Positions 43,817 to 56,230 of a stretch of 64,000 nt of DNA are shown one piece after another. The notes under the pieces are model-generated. The model saw only the letters and a list, made by a program, of their open reading frames with translations. It was not told where the DNA came from and did not search any database. The stretch's first letter is position 1, and each line of letters opens with the position of its first letter. Source of the stretch: Maylandia zebra (taxonomy: Eukaryota; Chordata; Actinopteri; Cichliformes; Cichlidae). The stretch spans positions 20,308,056-20,372,055 of the forward strand of contig NC_135187.1 of NCBI RefSeq assembly GCF_041146795.1. Reading direction: 5' to 3'. Made by a program: the position numbers and the translations under genes.

Positions 43817-46800
43817 TTAGCAGGACACTTCGGCGGACTTGCTCACGCCTTGGTCCACGTTGTTGTTGGCCGTGGTGTCCATGGAGCTGTCTGTGTGGGA
43901 GCGGCCGTGCGGATTCTCAGTCGTGTGGCTGCGGCTGCGGCTGCCCTCGTTGGTGTGGGAGCGGGAGCGGTTTCCCTCGCTGGTGTGGGAGCGGGAGCGG
44001 TTGCCGTCGAACGAGGTGACGCTAGAGCCAGAGGCAGTGCGGGAGCGAACAAGGCGGGTCATGCTGGCAGCAGGCACTGAGGGAAGAGGAAAAGAATTTA
44101 CTGACGTCCACTTTCCCATTGCTCACTACCTTTCATCACAACCTTCAAGAAGATTTGCAGAATTTTGTAATAAATGTATGGCGAGCATATAAATTGCCAC
44201 GTGTTGTTACAATGAAAGCAAGCCATCCAAACAGATGCAGACAATTAAAATTGGTTCTACTGTCATCAGCAAATGCAAACGTGTCAGTCAAATGAAAGTT
44301 CACACGGACACCATTTAAACTAAACAGCGAATACTTTATGCTTGAGAGCAGTAGTGCAAAGTTGTCAAATTCAATTCGACCTTCAGCAGGCTGTCTTGAC
44401 CATGTCTACATGCCCAAATTAACTGAACTGTTCCCGTGTGATTGGCTGATTAGTTATTAAATCAGCTGAATGGCTGTGTATAATAAAGTTGCCAGTGGGT
44501 GCACATATGGTCTGTCCTTTGAGCATTAGTTACATCATAGTGAGTACAAGCCCTAATCAATCATAAAAACAAGGGGTGCGAAGGCTGTGTTGGGGCATTA
44601 TTATAATCACCTTATATTTGTGTGTACATTGGTACAGTCAAGCATTCCCGTTCCCAAATTCATTAATCACATTACAGTCAGAAATCAAACAACTGAGTCA
44701 CCTGCAAGAGTTACACAAGATCCTAAAGTATCTGAATAATCAAACATGCTTTGAACTCACTTTGTGGAGCGCATTTGACCAATTGCAAAAATTCTCAAAG
44801 GGGGCATTCTCAGTGCAGTTCATCATAAATAATAAATTTTGGCACGTAAAGAGACAAGAATGTGACACTCGAGTGCTCAGATCTTGTGCATGTCCTTCTT
44901 AGGGTAGCTGTTTGTGCTGATGTGTGGGAATACGTAAGGTTTAATGTGCTATTCTAAACTAGAAATTATATTACTGGTCTCAGCAACGTAATGAGGAGCC
45001 TAACAAAATTAATTAGTGCATTAATGTTTTCAGAGTGTTTGATTTTCAACACTGGATGAGGTGAACTCGAAGGCTAAGAGATCTTTCTCTCACCACAAGG
45101 TGGCAGAATATACATCTTTTACATCTGTAAGCACCAGTGATGGCAGGCATTTTTTTCTGTGTCGTTTTTATTTTCATGCACGTTGGAAGAAGAAACTTTA
45201 ATCTGAACATATCTCAGTAAAACAAAGTGAAAGTATGTGATACTTACTGTATCCCATGCCCTGAATGAAGTACTTGAACGCCTCGGTCAGCTTGCCAGGC
45301 TGCAGAGAAGAACATAAAGATAATCAGTCCTCTTTTCAGTAATTATTATATTTGTTTGCATAACATTGACAGGTTCAAGCTCTCAGCCACCAGCTTACTT
45401 CCCAGGGTTTGTGATATGACAGCTGTTATGAACAGGTGCTGTGCAGTTTGGAGGATTACAACCTGACAACTGTGGTTCATGTCTGGTACTTGTTAATGCT
45501 CTTAAGTGCCACCCTCCTACGCCATCCACCCCTCCACCTGACCCCGTGTGCTGATTATCCAGCCCTGTCCAGCCTGTTCTACAGCATCAATGTCTCTCAT
45601 GTTATTTCCCCCTCCCTATTTTCTTTCTCACACATACACACCTGGTCAACCTGGGGCATGCCACCGCAGTCGGCCATCTGGGGAGAAGAGTAAAAGAACA
45701 CAAAATTAGAATTTTGCATGTTGTCACTTGTGTATTCGTGCAGCATCGTGCACACTCCATAACCCCCCACAGCGCTCATTAAGTCCAATTTGAACACGCA
45801 GAACCATTAACCCCAGTAAAAGGCACCACTTTAAGTCAAACAGCCATTTGATTTGAGATGCGGTTCATAAAAAGCTCGCCACAGGCCAGCCGAAGTAGGT
45901 CAGTGAGCTCTGGGGAAACGCTCAGCTGTCATACCACTGGTTAATATATCACCAGGTAAATGCTGAGCCAGTGGAATCTTATCAGCAGATGAGTTTTCAT
46001 CAAGGTGGTTATAATCTGGATGAGACAGGAGGTGTGGGGTAAAGGCCACAACAGAGGGAATGAGTGGGGCCCTCACCTTAAGAAGGGTGGCCTTTGTGGG
46101 GTCCAGCTTAGTGTTGCACTCAACCTGCAGGAACAAACGCAAAACATTTATTAGGCAAATGATGTGTGATGACCAACAAGTTTTTAATGTTGTGTGCTTA
46201 ATCCAGTTATTCCTATGGATAATATATACTAACAAATACGTTTTGGATTTGGGACCTGTTTGCAGCTGAAAGCAGCAGCAGTCACACAAATCTCTTAACT
46301 TTAACAGATTAAAGCTGATCTGCATCACTCCGTTTCTGTTTCCAATTCGGTTCTTGCCTAAGACATGCTAAACTGTTGTCCTTAAGCACTTATCCTTGCA
46401 TATCTCTTGGGCTTAAGCAGACGACTGAAGCGAATGGAAAACACGTCCAGCACAAGTTGAACCGTGTTAACGGCAGTGGGAAGTCTAATCATTAGCACTT
46501 GAGCCATGTGAACTCACCACGGCCTCCACGGCAGGAGAGCTATCGCCAACCACCAGCAGAGAAGGGCACCTGGATAAAGGACACACAACCACACAGTGAA
46601 TGTTTCCGTGTTAGAAATAACATTGTTTCATTTAAGCTGATGCCGTTTTTGAGAACAACTTACTTGAGGGTTCTGGCATGGCTTCCAGGGACTGGCCTCT
46701 CAATTTCCAGATCCCTTCGACTGTAGACAGACACATCTGTTAGTGCGCAGAACACGCTACTTTCGGCTGCTCCCTAATTTTTGCACCCGATGGCCTCCCT

Positions 46801-49800
46801 GACTCAACTCCACAGGGATCGGTATCTCAAATGTGTACAGCACTACACTAAGGAGCCACCACACTTTCCATTAGAGTGTATGAACTCAAACACCAAGATT
46901 ATATCATGAAACATTTACATAAACTAGATGCTGTGCTTACCTTTCATAGGACTTGACAAAGAGATGCAGGTTAAACAGGTTCATGTCATTCATGATGTGG
47001 TGGCGGTATGTGGCAATTAGATCATGGTTGTGGTGAATTTCCTCCTGCGGTACCCAAAACAAAAGACGGGTTAAACCCACGACCTACAAATGAATCTAAC
47101 TAAAATCCTAGTTTCAGTTTACAGAGGTACTTTAAGCGTAATGAAGATATTAATTAATTTAATAATGAGAATTTGAATCTTTACCTTTCCAAACAGGTGG
47201 GTGATGATCATGTCGGGCTCTGCGTGAGTCCAGCCACTGATCTAAAAAACAGAAAAAGCTATGTTTAGCTTTAATGGTTCTGCAAATCCAAAAGTCAAAG
47301 TTACCACAGTTTTTGGAAATGGTTTGAACAGTTGTAGGTGCTCATATGTGTGTTTATACGCGCATTACCTTGTGTGCAGCCCAGTCCATCCATCCCTCAG
47401 CACACGAGTTGATGTTGATGAGAACAAGGCCTTCTACCATATTTGGGTAGTCCAGCTAAAAGATACATAAATGAACTTTAGAAATAAACCACGACACATT
47501 TCGCTAAATATGTGCCCCACAACCGATTTAAAAAAATATTTTGTATAGCCCATCTATTTATTTATTGTTTCCCAATTTGGTGAGGGTTAGGTTTTAATCT
47601 AAAGCTCTTTAATGTTATATCGTGCCCTGTTGAACAATATAGAACTAGTTAAAGTAAAGGCTGCAAAGAGTTAAATGTTGCATCTTTGCCAGCTTTGTGT
47701 CAGCGGGGAGGGGGGCTTACTATTGAGCACAGTGTTAGTGGTGAGCTGATCTTGTACATTCCTGAGGCTTTCATGGCTCTGCAGGCTCAAGCAATAAGCG
47801 GCAGTGTGTTGCCAAAAATCAGCCAAGAGCAGAAACCCATTAGCCAGCTCTGCTAATCCAAGATTGATTAATACTGAAAATATTAAGTGTGACTGAGAGA
47901 GCGTGGGGTAAACTCACAGCAAATCTGGACAGAATGTAGGCCCCGGCTCCCATGCCCATGCCAATCACACTTTTCAGGCTAGAGTGCACAAAAGTAGAGG
48001 GGTACTGTTAGAACAACCGGTTAGAAAGTGTCTCAAATATAAAGGGTGAAGTGTCAGGCTGGGAACTGGAGCTCAATTTACCCAAAATGCTTTAAGACCA
48101 GTGGGAGAGACTCAGCGAGTTGGTCCATAGAAGGGTACTCATATCTGGGGAAACAAAAAGAGTATTGTTACAGACACTATCTAATCAGCAATGGTCTTAT
48201 ATTACCGTTATCAACTCCTGACAGCAGTTTGTGTTCAGCTAATCTTAACATAAGGCAAAGTCTCACCATTAAAGCAGAGATTAGGCTGAACAAGAGATAA
48301 TACTTGTCAAATTAGGTCACCTTAAGCACATTCACAGTGATCTACCTGTTGATTCTGAGGTCACAGACTGCTTGACATACATTAAGTGTCTCTCTGTTTG
48401 TGACTGTGTGCGCACATGCATGTGTGCATCTGGCTCACCCAGTGGAAAAGGTGTTTGCTCCTTCATGCTGCCCCGGGGCATCGACGTGACACACAGCAAA
48501 GTGCTGCATGATTTCCGCCATGTCCTCATGGTCGAAGAGCGTGTTCCAGCAGGTTTTGTCTGGAAAACAGTGAAAAGATGGTGGAGTTGGATGAGTGGTT
48601 CTTAATAGAGGGGGAAAGAAGAACTCAAACCGCCTGAATAGATGAGCAAATCTCAGGTTTGGAGGTGCCGTGAGCAATCATCTTACAAAATCTGACTTCA
48701 TTACAAAAAAAAGAAAAAAGAAATCATGGAAGACTCCACGAGGAGTCTCCACACCTCCTCCTACAGATACACAAACATGACCGAGCGTAAAATGATAGCG
48801 TGGATACAAGGGTTATAAGTCCAGCTTAGATACTTAGATAGACTTAATATAAAGGTAGTTCAGAGAAACTAATTTCATTTTAATTGGTATGATCATTCAA
48901 AACACACAAGGCCTTCGGTACCACAGCACGTTTCACCAAGATAAAGGAAATAATGAGGTAGGCTTACAGTTCAGGCCGACGTCATGGAAGGTGAGAATGA
49001 CTGGTCTGTCCCCCTTGGGAACCCCCTTCATTGTACAGTGAATTCTTCCATTAGGAGTCTCCACATCGTGCTCCTATAGATACACAGACATGACCATACT
49101 TTTATAGCTCCAGGTTACAAAAGATACATAAATATATTTATATATATTTCTTTAAAGTTACTCCTTGATGCTGGTGCAACAGGGCTGCATAGTCAATATG
49201 ACAACGTAAAGCTGTTGCAGTAATATTTGAAATACTTTTGTTAAATACAACCTCCAATAATTAGCCTGTTTTTTTGATGGAAAATCTAAATGATAGGCTC
49301 TTCACCAGGAATAATTTACCCAACCATGCCGCATCTCGTTACAGAGGTTTATCATTCCATTAAATATATTAGTTTTCTATCTACTTTACCAACTGAAAAG
49401 TAAGCAAAGCCATTTCAAAAGGCTGGCCACTGTAAAACACAACACATTTTTTCCACATGAGCCACAAAAGAAGAATATTTTTTTCCCCGTTTAGCACCTG
49501 TGCAACAACTCCAACTTTAGTATCGATTGTCCAGCAGGCAGCATAATCCCACAAATCCGCTGGAAACTACAGCAAACATTTTAATAAAGCTTTTAGTCTA
49601 CTCACGCTCACTTCAATCTCAGCGACAATCATTTCCACATCAGGATCCTCCAGAACCATGTTTGCAGGAATAGAGTTAAACACTGCTTGCTACTGAAAAC
49701 TGTAGTTACAGTGGCTCTCTGAGCTATAGATCCAAGAGCTGGTAAGCCTCTGAAGTCGTTCAGCCCTTCAGTGAGAACTGCATTTTATACCCCTGCTGCT

Positions 49801-52107
49801 TACCAGTTGGCCTAAGCTCCTGGCCTCCCATGGTGCCTTGCAGGCTGGTCAAAACAAGCTAATTCTAGATGAAGATATCCTTAAATTGGATCAGCCAATG
49901 TCAGAGAGGGGCATCAGCTACTGCGCTGACATGATAAGTATGAGCATGCGATGAGTGGCAAAACATGATGAATAAATGAGGCAGCAGCTATTATTCAGTA
50001 ATATTTAGGGGAGAAGATTTACAAAAACAAAGACTTAACTTAGTGTTGGTAATTAAATATAGATCCTGCACGATATACGGCAGCAAACAGTCTTTCGAGA
50101 CTAGACTGAGCCCTTTTGATGAAAATCTTTGATTTGTTTCTAAATTACACATTCGGTATTTGGTTAAAACTCACCCATAATACATTAAAAATTTAGTTAA
50201 ATAGTGAAACGAAGTTTTAAAAATTTCTCCAAATATAAATACTGCCATAATCCATGAATAAATCAGTTTTAAGAACTAGACTAAAAAAACATTTAACTCC
50301 TTTAAAAAAAAGTTTTTTTCTATAAAATCTAAATATGTAGAGTGATTATTAGCTAAAAATTGCTTTTACATTGTCATTCATTTCTTTATTTCTAATAATT
50401 TTAAACTTAAACTGTTTATATGAAGGTTTATTATTAACCAACAGCAGCTCTATGGTGATCCATCAGCAGGTCAAGGGTATGTCACGAGACAACCTATTAG
50501 GTAGTTTGTTTTTTATCCCCAAACCAGTTCTAACTGCATGGGATCTACTTGTCAGGAACATCCAGCAAGGAGGTAAAACCTATTTACGAAATGTAATGTA
50601 CAGGATTCACCACAGCTCGCTCCACCCACGCTTTGCAGGGCACACTCAAACGTGGAGACTACGCAGTGGAGATAATCCTGCAAGGCAGCGAGCATGTGTC
50701 TGTGTGTACAGAGTGTTCATAAGCACACACGCACATCTGTGAAACTTACAGTGGAATTTCTTTTTTGTGTATGTGTGTGTGTGTCCAGGTGTCATGAATG
50801 CATTCGCTAATAAAAATCAGGGAATATCATCAGAGCCAACTAATCCTGCGCGACTGACTGTTGGAAGCTTAGTCCCCACAGAGACATCAAACACTTGCCC
50901 TGGATACTTTAGGTCAACCAATCTGTCAGTGTCACAGCAAAGAAAGTCAGAAGGACTCTGATGGAGCTCAGACTCTCAGTAAAAGAACCCCATCCACACA
51001 CTGCCTGAGCACAAAACCCTTAAATTCGCATGAAGTTTGAAGAAAAGATTTTTTTAAGTTGAAACCAATGCACTTCTCACACCTACTGTTATTTAAAAAC
51101 AACACAGATTCAAGAGGCAGCAAATGTTTTCTGACTATAAGGAGCTCTGTACAGGGTGTTAGGATCGCCCCCAGACTCAGCAGCACCAAAACACATGCAG
51201 TTTCTCCCGATAGGCTGCATCATCAAATCCAGTTCAACATGCATTTCATCACTTCCTGTAGCTGACTCAGTTAGTGGAACCCTAATTAGGTTTCTGTCCT
51301 AATAAAATCACAGCAGATAAAAGGTCAATGAGGTAGTGCCACAGCTATGTTAATAATTATCAAAGTATTTCATTTTATCAGCCACTAGATGGTACTATTC
51401 AAGGTAAAGTTATGAGATACCAAGCAGTGGATTTAACTGCTAAAACAAAATGTTGCAACTTGTCAGAATGATAAAGTGTTTAATGTGTGTTTATGCAAAC
51501 ATACCTTGGTTACAAGCTGCTGCACAGCCTCTCTCAAGCCCTGGAAAGAGAGAAAAGAGGAATGAAAACATAAAAGATAACATGATTACGGTGCAACAAG
51601 CTATAATCTAATATCCCAAAGTCGGTTCCCATCACTGAACCCAACCTGAATCAAGTATAATTTTGACTGCACAGTCAACATAATGCATCAAACATGAAGA
51701 ACATTCTGTGAAATTATGTGAAAGCGAATCATACTGTGGTATTCTGGTGCATATGCATGATTTTCTTATTGCACTAGTTCCATTTTTCTAACACACAGCC
51801 GACCACAGACAGCTTAATTGTCTTTTACTGTGCATATTTTGGAAATCTGTGTATAGAAATTTATGAAGTGTTCAGTGATTACGTTCTCATATAAAAGCAC
51901 CAATATCCCAAAAGTTATATCTAAAGAAAAGTCAAGCTAAGAGGCACAAATAAATCAGCAAAAAGCATACAAAGCTTGACAGCATAGAACTCCAACAGCT
52001 TAAGATTTATCTGAGAGTTACCGTTAAACAAAACTTTGCACAAAACATACCGGCAGCTCCCTGTCAACCAGCAGGGGTTTGGACTCAACAACCTGGATAT
52101 CATCCAT
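43817..52107 (-). CDS. ndrg1: N-myc downstream-regulated gene 1 protein, complete, 15 coding exons
   Basis: Exons in gene order are 52107-52051, 51540-51505, 49073-48968, 48559-48439, 48144-48082, 47978-47918, 47455-47369, 47241-47185, 47044-46941, 46730-46674, 46569-46518, 46124-46077, 45677-45642, 45299-45248 and 44076-43817. The 1197 nt give 398 aa (human 394) with every phase matched. The start [10 protein letters not shown] precedes the NDR core, EHDVETPNG...[10 protein letters not shown] and [11 protein letters not shown]. The alpha/beta-hydrolase fold is non-catalytic: the nucleophile elbow reads GMGMGAG (134-140) with no serine. Later signatures are [23 protein letters not shown] and MADCGG. 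The C-tail has three decapeptide repeats, which the NDRG1 paralogue has and NDRG2-4 lack. NDRG1 is a cytosolic stress-, hypoxia- and differentiation-responsive protein phosphorylated by SGK1/GSK3 in that tail (family knowledge). Start context GAAATGG is good. Confidence 0.96.
43913..44002 (-). repeat. ndrg1: Three tandem 30-bp units encoding the NDRG1 decapeptide repeats
   Basis: Residues 338-367 are three decapeptides: [20 protein letters not shown] and [11 protein letters not shown] partial fourth, PHGRSHTD, follows. Human NDRG1 also has three, so the number is conserved while the sequence differs slightly. The RSRS-T sites are the SGK1 then GSK3 phosphorylation region. Long plus-strand open frames over this segment are antisense artefacts of the repeat. 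Confidence 0.93.
48741..48782 (-). pseudogene. Decayed partial duplicate of the ndrg1 exon-3 acceptor region, within intron 3
   Basis: 42 bases match 49053-49095 with 4 mismatches and one gap. The matched segment covers the 3' end of the preceding intron, the AG acceptor and about the first 21 bases of the EHDVETP exon. The copy keeps a CTGTAG acceptor, but a 1-base deletion shifts the frame after two codons and there is no donor or remaining exon. It is a nonfunctional fragment, or at most a cryptic acceptor. Confidence 0.75.
49606..49659 (-). CDS. ndrg1: Alternative coding first exon of ndrg1 (internal promoter)
   Basis: The minus strand reads ATG GTT CTG GAG GAT, giving [18 protein letters not shown], then a consensus donor GTGAGT (49600-49605). 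The exon is 54 nt, phase 0, and fits exactly in front of the phase-0 exon at 49073-48968. The isoform would start [10 protein letters not shown] and join EHDVETPNG, replacing the first two coding exons (31 residues) by 18, for 385 aa. A second phase-0 donor six bases earlier (AA|GTGAGC) would shorten it by two residues. NDRG4 and other NDRG genes use short alternative N-termini of this type (family knowledge). The exon has its own TATA box 125 bases upstream. Confidence 0.75.
49784..49789 (-). promoter_or_regulatory. ndrg1: TATA box of the internal ndrg1 promoter
   Basis: The minus strand reads GGGGTATAAAATG, a near-consensus TATA with a GC-rich upstream flank. Expected initiation about 30 bases downstream (near 49755) would give a 5' leader of about 95 nt before the ATG at 49659, with no intervening ATG that I can see. 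Confidence 0.65.
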
Positions 52108-55100
52108 TTCAAAGAGCTGCAGAGCCTGGGAGAGATCGGAGCAATTAGTTAATGACTGGTTCAGCATATTTCTGTGTACGAGGATCAAGGTTTTTATATG
52201 CATTACTGTATTTTAAAATAAAAGAGTGATTAAAGGCCTGTTAAAGTACAGATTTGTCCCTTTCTTTTGCTCCTAAGCGTCTTTAAGGGGACTGCTGGGA
52301 GACTTTTGTCAGAATTGAGGAGTTGCAGACAATAGAATGAGGCCTGCTTGAACTTTGGCTGGGTGTGTTTCTCCACACGAAAGTAAAGAGGGCTTAAGTT
52401 TAATATAGTCCAAGACACACTCGCAACATGCAGAGGCTTGCAGCAGTTATCTGCAGTAACATGCGGCTCACATAACGGACCACACCTGCGAACCGCCTAC
52501 ATGAGAAACACGTGGATAACCTGAAAGACAGTGCGCAAGGTGGCTGACAGGCACAAAGCAAGGTTTGGCTGTGAGGGGAAGAGGAAGTGTGATTTTTGGG
52601 TAATTCTCACCCTGCTGAAAGATTTAAAAGAAAAAAAAAGATCTACTACACATGCACTTTGAAGATTGGACTCAAGTTAATTATCCACTGAACTTAGAGC
52701 TGAAAAAGACCCTCCCTAAATCCAGGTTTCGGGATTGGGAAGACATTTCATAAAATAACATCAAAGTGGGGCTTAATGACAACATTAAAAGGAAAAGAAA
52801 GATGAAGAGTTGTACAGAGGGGCAGAAAACTGGAAGAGAAGCCAGGCTGTGCAGATCATGATACTGTGTTGGAATAGAGCATGTAGGCTGTGACTCTGCA
52901 TGCAAATCAAATTAGCCAGTTAAGAGAGCCCTTTGTCCACTGGCCGCAGCAGGCCAGGGGCTTGCCCACTTCTCTCCCACAGCTGAAGCGGGGGGGCCAT
53001 GATGACCAAGACACACATCCATATACAGGAAGCAACTGACACCCTGGTTCCCATCTAAACTTCCCAGCTTCTTTTCAGCGCCCTGCTTGCGCTTCCTGTC
53101 ACTTTCTGTGTTTATCTTGGTTTCTGTTTGGGTGAAGTCTCTCCGTTTGCCATTTCCAGGCTTTGACAATGTCTTTTGTGCCAGCAAAAATAGAAAATAG
53201 AAAAAAAAAAACTTAATCAACCTTCAGAATTGCAGAGTGCTCATCAGAGCAAGTTTGCCATTTAGAGGAAGCAACTCATGTTTCAGATATGGGTGTCTGG
53301 CAGAATACGCCCTGGGTACACACAAACACCTGTATGCCTGTGTTTCTCTGATGAGGAGAACACACACCAGCGCCAGGCAGCTCTCACAGCGCCGCAGAGG
53401 AAGAGGAGTATCAAACAACAGGTTCGTTTGTTCACTGCGGCCCTTCCAAAAACATGGCTGCGGTTACACTGCAGGAGCTTTGTTGAAGAGGACAAGAGAG
53501 CAGCCCCCGCTGAGATTCCACAGCCATGTAACAGAAACCATGTTTATGATTTTCATAATATCGAAAGAAAAAGAAAATGCTCAGGCCATTTTTGATTATA
53601 TAATTTGAAAAAAAATGGAGGGGGGGGGGGATGTAATTTCCCATGTCAACATGAGCAAACCTCTCGGCCTGTTTTCTGTTTTTAAGCCTTTTTTTGCAAA
53701 CAGCAAAAAATAAAACCAGACAAGTAAGTTCACCCATATGGAAAAGCAACATTTATCATATCTGGTGTCTCTTTTTCTTTTTGTAAATCTTATGGGACTT
53801 ACAGGTGTGCTGTACTTTGATTTACTCACTTTGGTGAGTAAATGACAACGTGGGACCAAATGGAAAACAACAGAAACTAAATTAATGAAATAAAAGCACG
53901 CATCTCTTTTCAAGCTTGGCTACCAGTCACTACCTGCCAGCATGTCGACATCAGAGAGAAGCTCTGACAGAGCAGCAGGCTAAGACAACTAGGTCACCTG
54001 CTGTTTACACCTGTGGTGTTAGCCAAGCTGAGCTAATGTTTCACCTCTTTGAGAGGAGTGCAGAAAGGGGAAGTGTTAGTTTACCCACGCCAGAGTCTGA
54101 GCCTAAGCAACACGATAGGAGTGCTGCTGCTGTGACATGTTTTATGAAATGATTTCAAACGACTGTCATGGAAAGAGATAAATATTCAACAGTGGCTCAT
54201 TACACTTAAAATGTATTTATAATGTCGATGAATAACATGAGATGGAGTGAATAACACTGAACGCAAGGCTGCTCTGCTGCTCTTAATATTGTGGCACACC
54301 GAGCACAATCGCTTCCTCAAATTTGGCCACATTGGGTAAAAGACTATTCTCAGATTTTAAGATGAGCGTGCTCCCTCACAGGAATTTGCCTTCGGTGCCT
54401 TCTTTAAAACCGGCCTCAGCACAAAGAGGTGCCAGTGGCAGCAGTTGTCCCTGCATGCAAAGGCTCCTGTTAGAAAAATGTCATTGCAGAAGGAAAGAAA
54501 CGAAACAAAAGCAGTAACTGAAACAGCTTTGGCTTGGCAGAAGTGAGACTGTTATGCAATCTTAAACAGGAAACAGTGGGAGGATATACGTTTCTAAGAG
54601 ATGATCCTAAAAGTGTAGCTCAGAAAAAAAAACCCCAAAAAAAACCACAAACTCGAAATTATTTGAAGCATTTTTATTTGTTGACAGTTTGACTTCATGT
54701 CAAGGTTTTAGTTTTTCAAGCTTCGACACCGACTGGTTTCGATGACTGATTAGGGCAGTTGTTGGCTTTCTGAATATTAAAAAATATCACCTGACAATGA
54801 GATGCTGCGGTTTGAGCTTTAGAGGAAAACAACAACTCTGGCTCAGGTCTACGTAAAACATCAGCGCTTGTTTTCCACAGTAAATCCAGGAGATGGGGTG
54901 CGCTGCTTTAAGCCACAACATCCAAGTTACAAAACAAGCATGGGCTCAAACTCTCTTTGTTCACTGACAGAAAGAAGCATATGTAGTGATTAGATTTGGA
55001 CAGAGTCTCAATTTCAGAGAGCCAGAATCAAGGGCAGGTCATCCCTTCACTCCTCTGCCTCCATATACTTTTAAATCCACGAGCCTGCTGCATCCATCTG

Positions 55101-55994
55101 CAGAAACAATGATTGCTTCCCTAATCTTTGGGAACTCGCTTAATCTGTCAAATCCCTGGTTCTGAAATATCAGCAGAGCAGCAGCAGGCCTGCTGGACTA
55201 AGCTCATACAGACCTACATTTTCACTGTAAGAGATAGCAAATTGTGGGCGTCTTCCTCTCTATAGTGAAGTTGGTGAGGAGGGGTCACGCAGATCTGATG
55301 GGGAGCAGTCTTGTTTTTCTAGCAAAGATTTATTTATTTATGCATTTTGGAACACTTGCTGTTAATACCTTAAGTCAATAAAGAAAATGTTTAATACTTC
55401 GATCAGCATCAGCCACAGCCCAGTCTCTCTCCCTCCTCCAGCCCCCACCCTCGTGCATGTTTGTTTGTTTGTTTGTTTGTTACATTAATACCAAGGCTAG
55501 AAAGCAAAGAGGATTTGTTATGCAACTATCTGGCCTCACGATGAGTGCAACATTTGACATAAAACTGCATGTTTCCCGTGTGCTCGCGTGCCACCAGTGT
55601 CACGTGTGACATGAACGTTGATCTGCGAAGATCTTTTACACTTTGCACACATGGCACCTTCCTTGCTATGAAACACATTCCACAGATTATTTGATCTTTT
55701 TTGAGAAACATGCCCAAAAGTGCGAGAAAGCTCTCTCGGAAAATGCACGTGGACATGTAATAGAAAGCATTTTTTAAATGTGCAAAAATAAAAATGTGGT
55801 TCCAGTTTCTATAAAGGGGTTAGAAAAAGGAAAGAAATAATGCAGCCTTAGTTTCTTATTTTAGTTGTGTTTCAGCGGTTGCGCACAGACAACGTCAATA
55901 ACGGGGAAACTGAGTAGGAAGTGAGCGCACAATTCCTTGGAACCCATAAAAAAGGAGTTCATAGTAGAGTTCATAATTCCAAAAAGAAACCTAC
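52108..55994 (-). other. ndrg1 intron 1 (with short 5' UTR part of exon 2 at 52108-52125)
   Basis: The acceptor CTCTCCCAG (AG at 52126-52127) precedes GCTCTGCAGCTCTTTGAA and the ATG; a second possible AG lies eight bases on. The intron is about 3.9 kb, with only short unrecognised open frames and a (TTTG)n run at 55459-55481. Enhancers may lie here but cannot be called. Confidence 0.6.
55459..55481. repeat. (TGTT)n tetranucleotide microsatellite
   Basis: Nearly six perfect TGTT units in ndrg1 intron 1. Confidence 0.93.
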
Positions 55995-56130
55995 CTGTTG
56001 GTTTAGCAGATGATTGTCCTGAAATGAAAACTTCCTGAAGAGATGGAGAAAAAAAGTCCTCAAAACTTTTGCAATCTCTCTCTCTCTCTCCTTCTTTCTC
56101 TTTGAAACAGCAGCGTTGCTTTGTTTACGT
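55995..56130 (-). other. ndrg1: Noncoding first exon of ndrg1
   Basis: The minus strand carries a donor CCAACAG|GTAGGT (GT at 55993-55994). The exon extends back to an initiation site expected about 30 bases below the TATA box, so 56130 is approximate. It contains a (GA)n tract (56073-56091) and no ATG, so the main ORF starts in exon 2 without an upstream ORF from this exon. Confidence 0.7.
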
Positions 56131-56156
56131 GTTGCGCCAGGCGGATGTATGAGGGA

Positions 56157-56216
56157 ATTTTATAAAGCTTGGGGGCGTGCAGCCCGGCCCACTTTCCCCA
56201 CCGCCGCCTCTATTGG
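56157..56216 (-). promoter_or_regulatory. ndrg1: Main ndrg1 promoter: TATA box, GC-rich box, CCAAT box
   Basis: On the minus strand, from distal to proximal, there is CCAAT (56212-56216), a GC-rich stretch with CACGCCCCC (about 56171-56180; Sp/KLF-like) and TATAAAAT (56157-56164). The spacing is that of a classical focused vertebrate promoter. An ACGTG core (plus 56127-56131), the minimal hypoxia-response core, sits at the expected start site. NDRG1 is hypoxia-inducible in mammals, but a 5-base core alone is weak evidence. Confidence 0.7.
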
Positions 56217-56230
56217 GCAACACCAGCTGT

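Noticed and set aside
43805..44192. Plus-strand open frames of 91 and 117 codons opposite ndrg1
   Set aside because: Antisense shadows of the NDRG1 decapeptide-repeat exon; repeat periodicity keeps all frames open.
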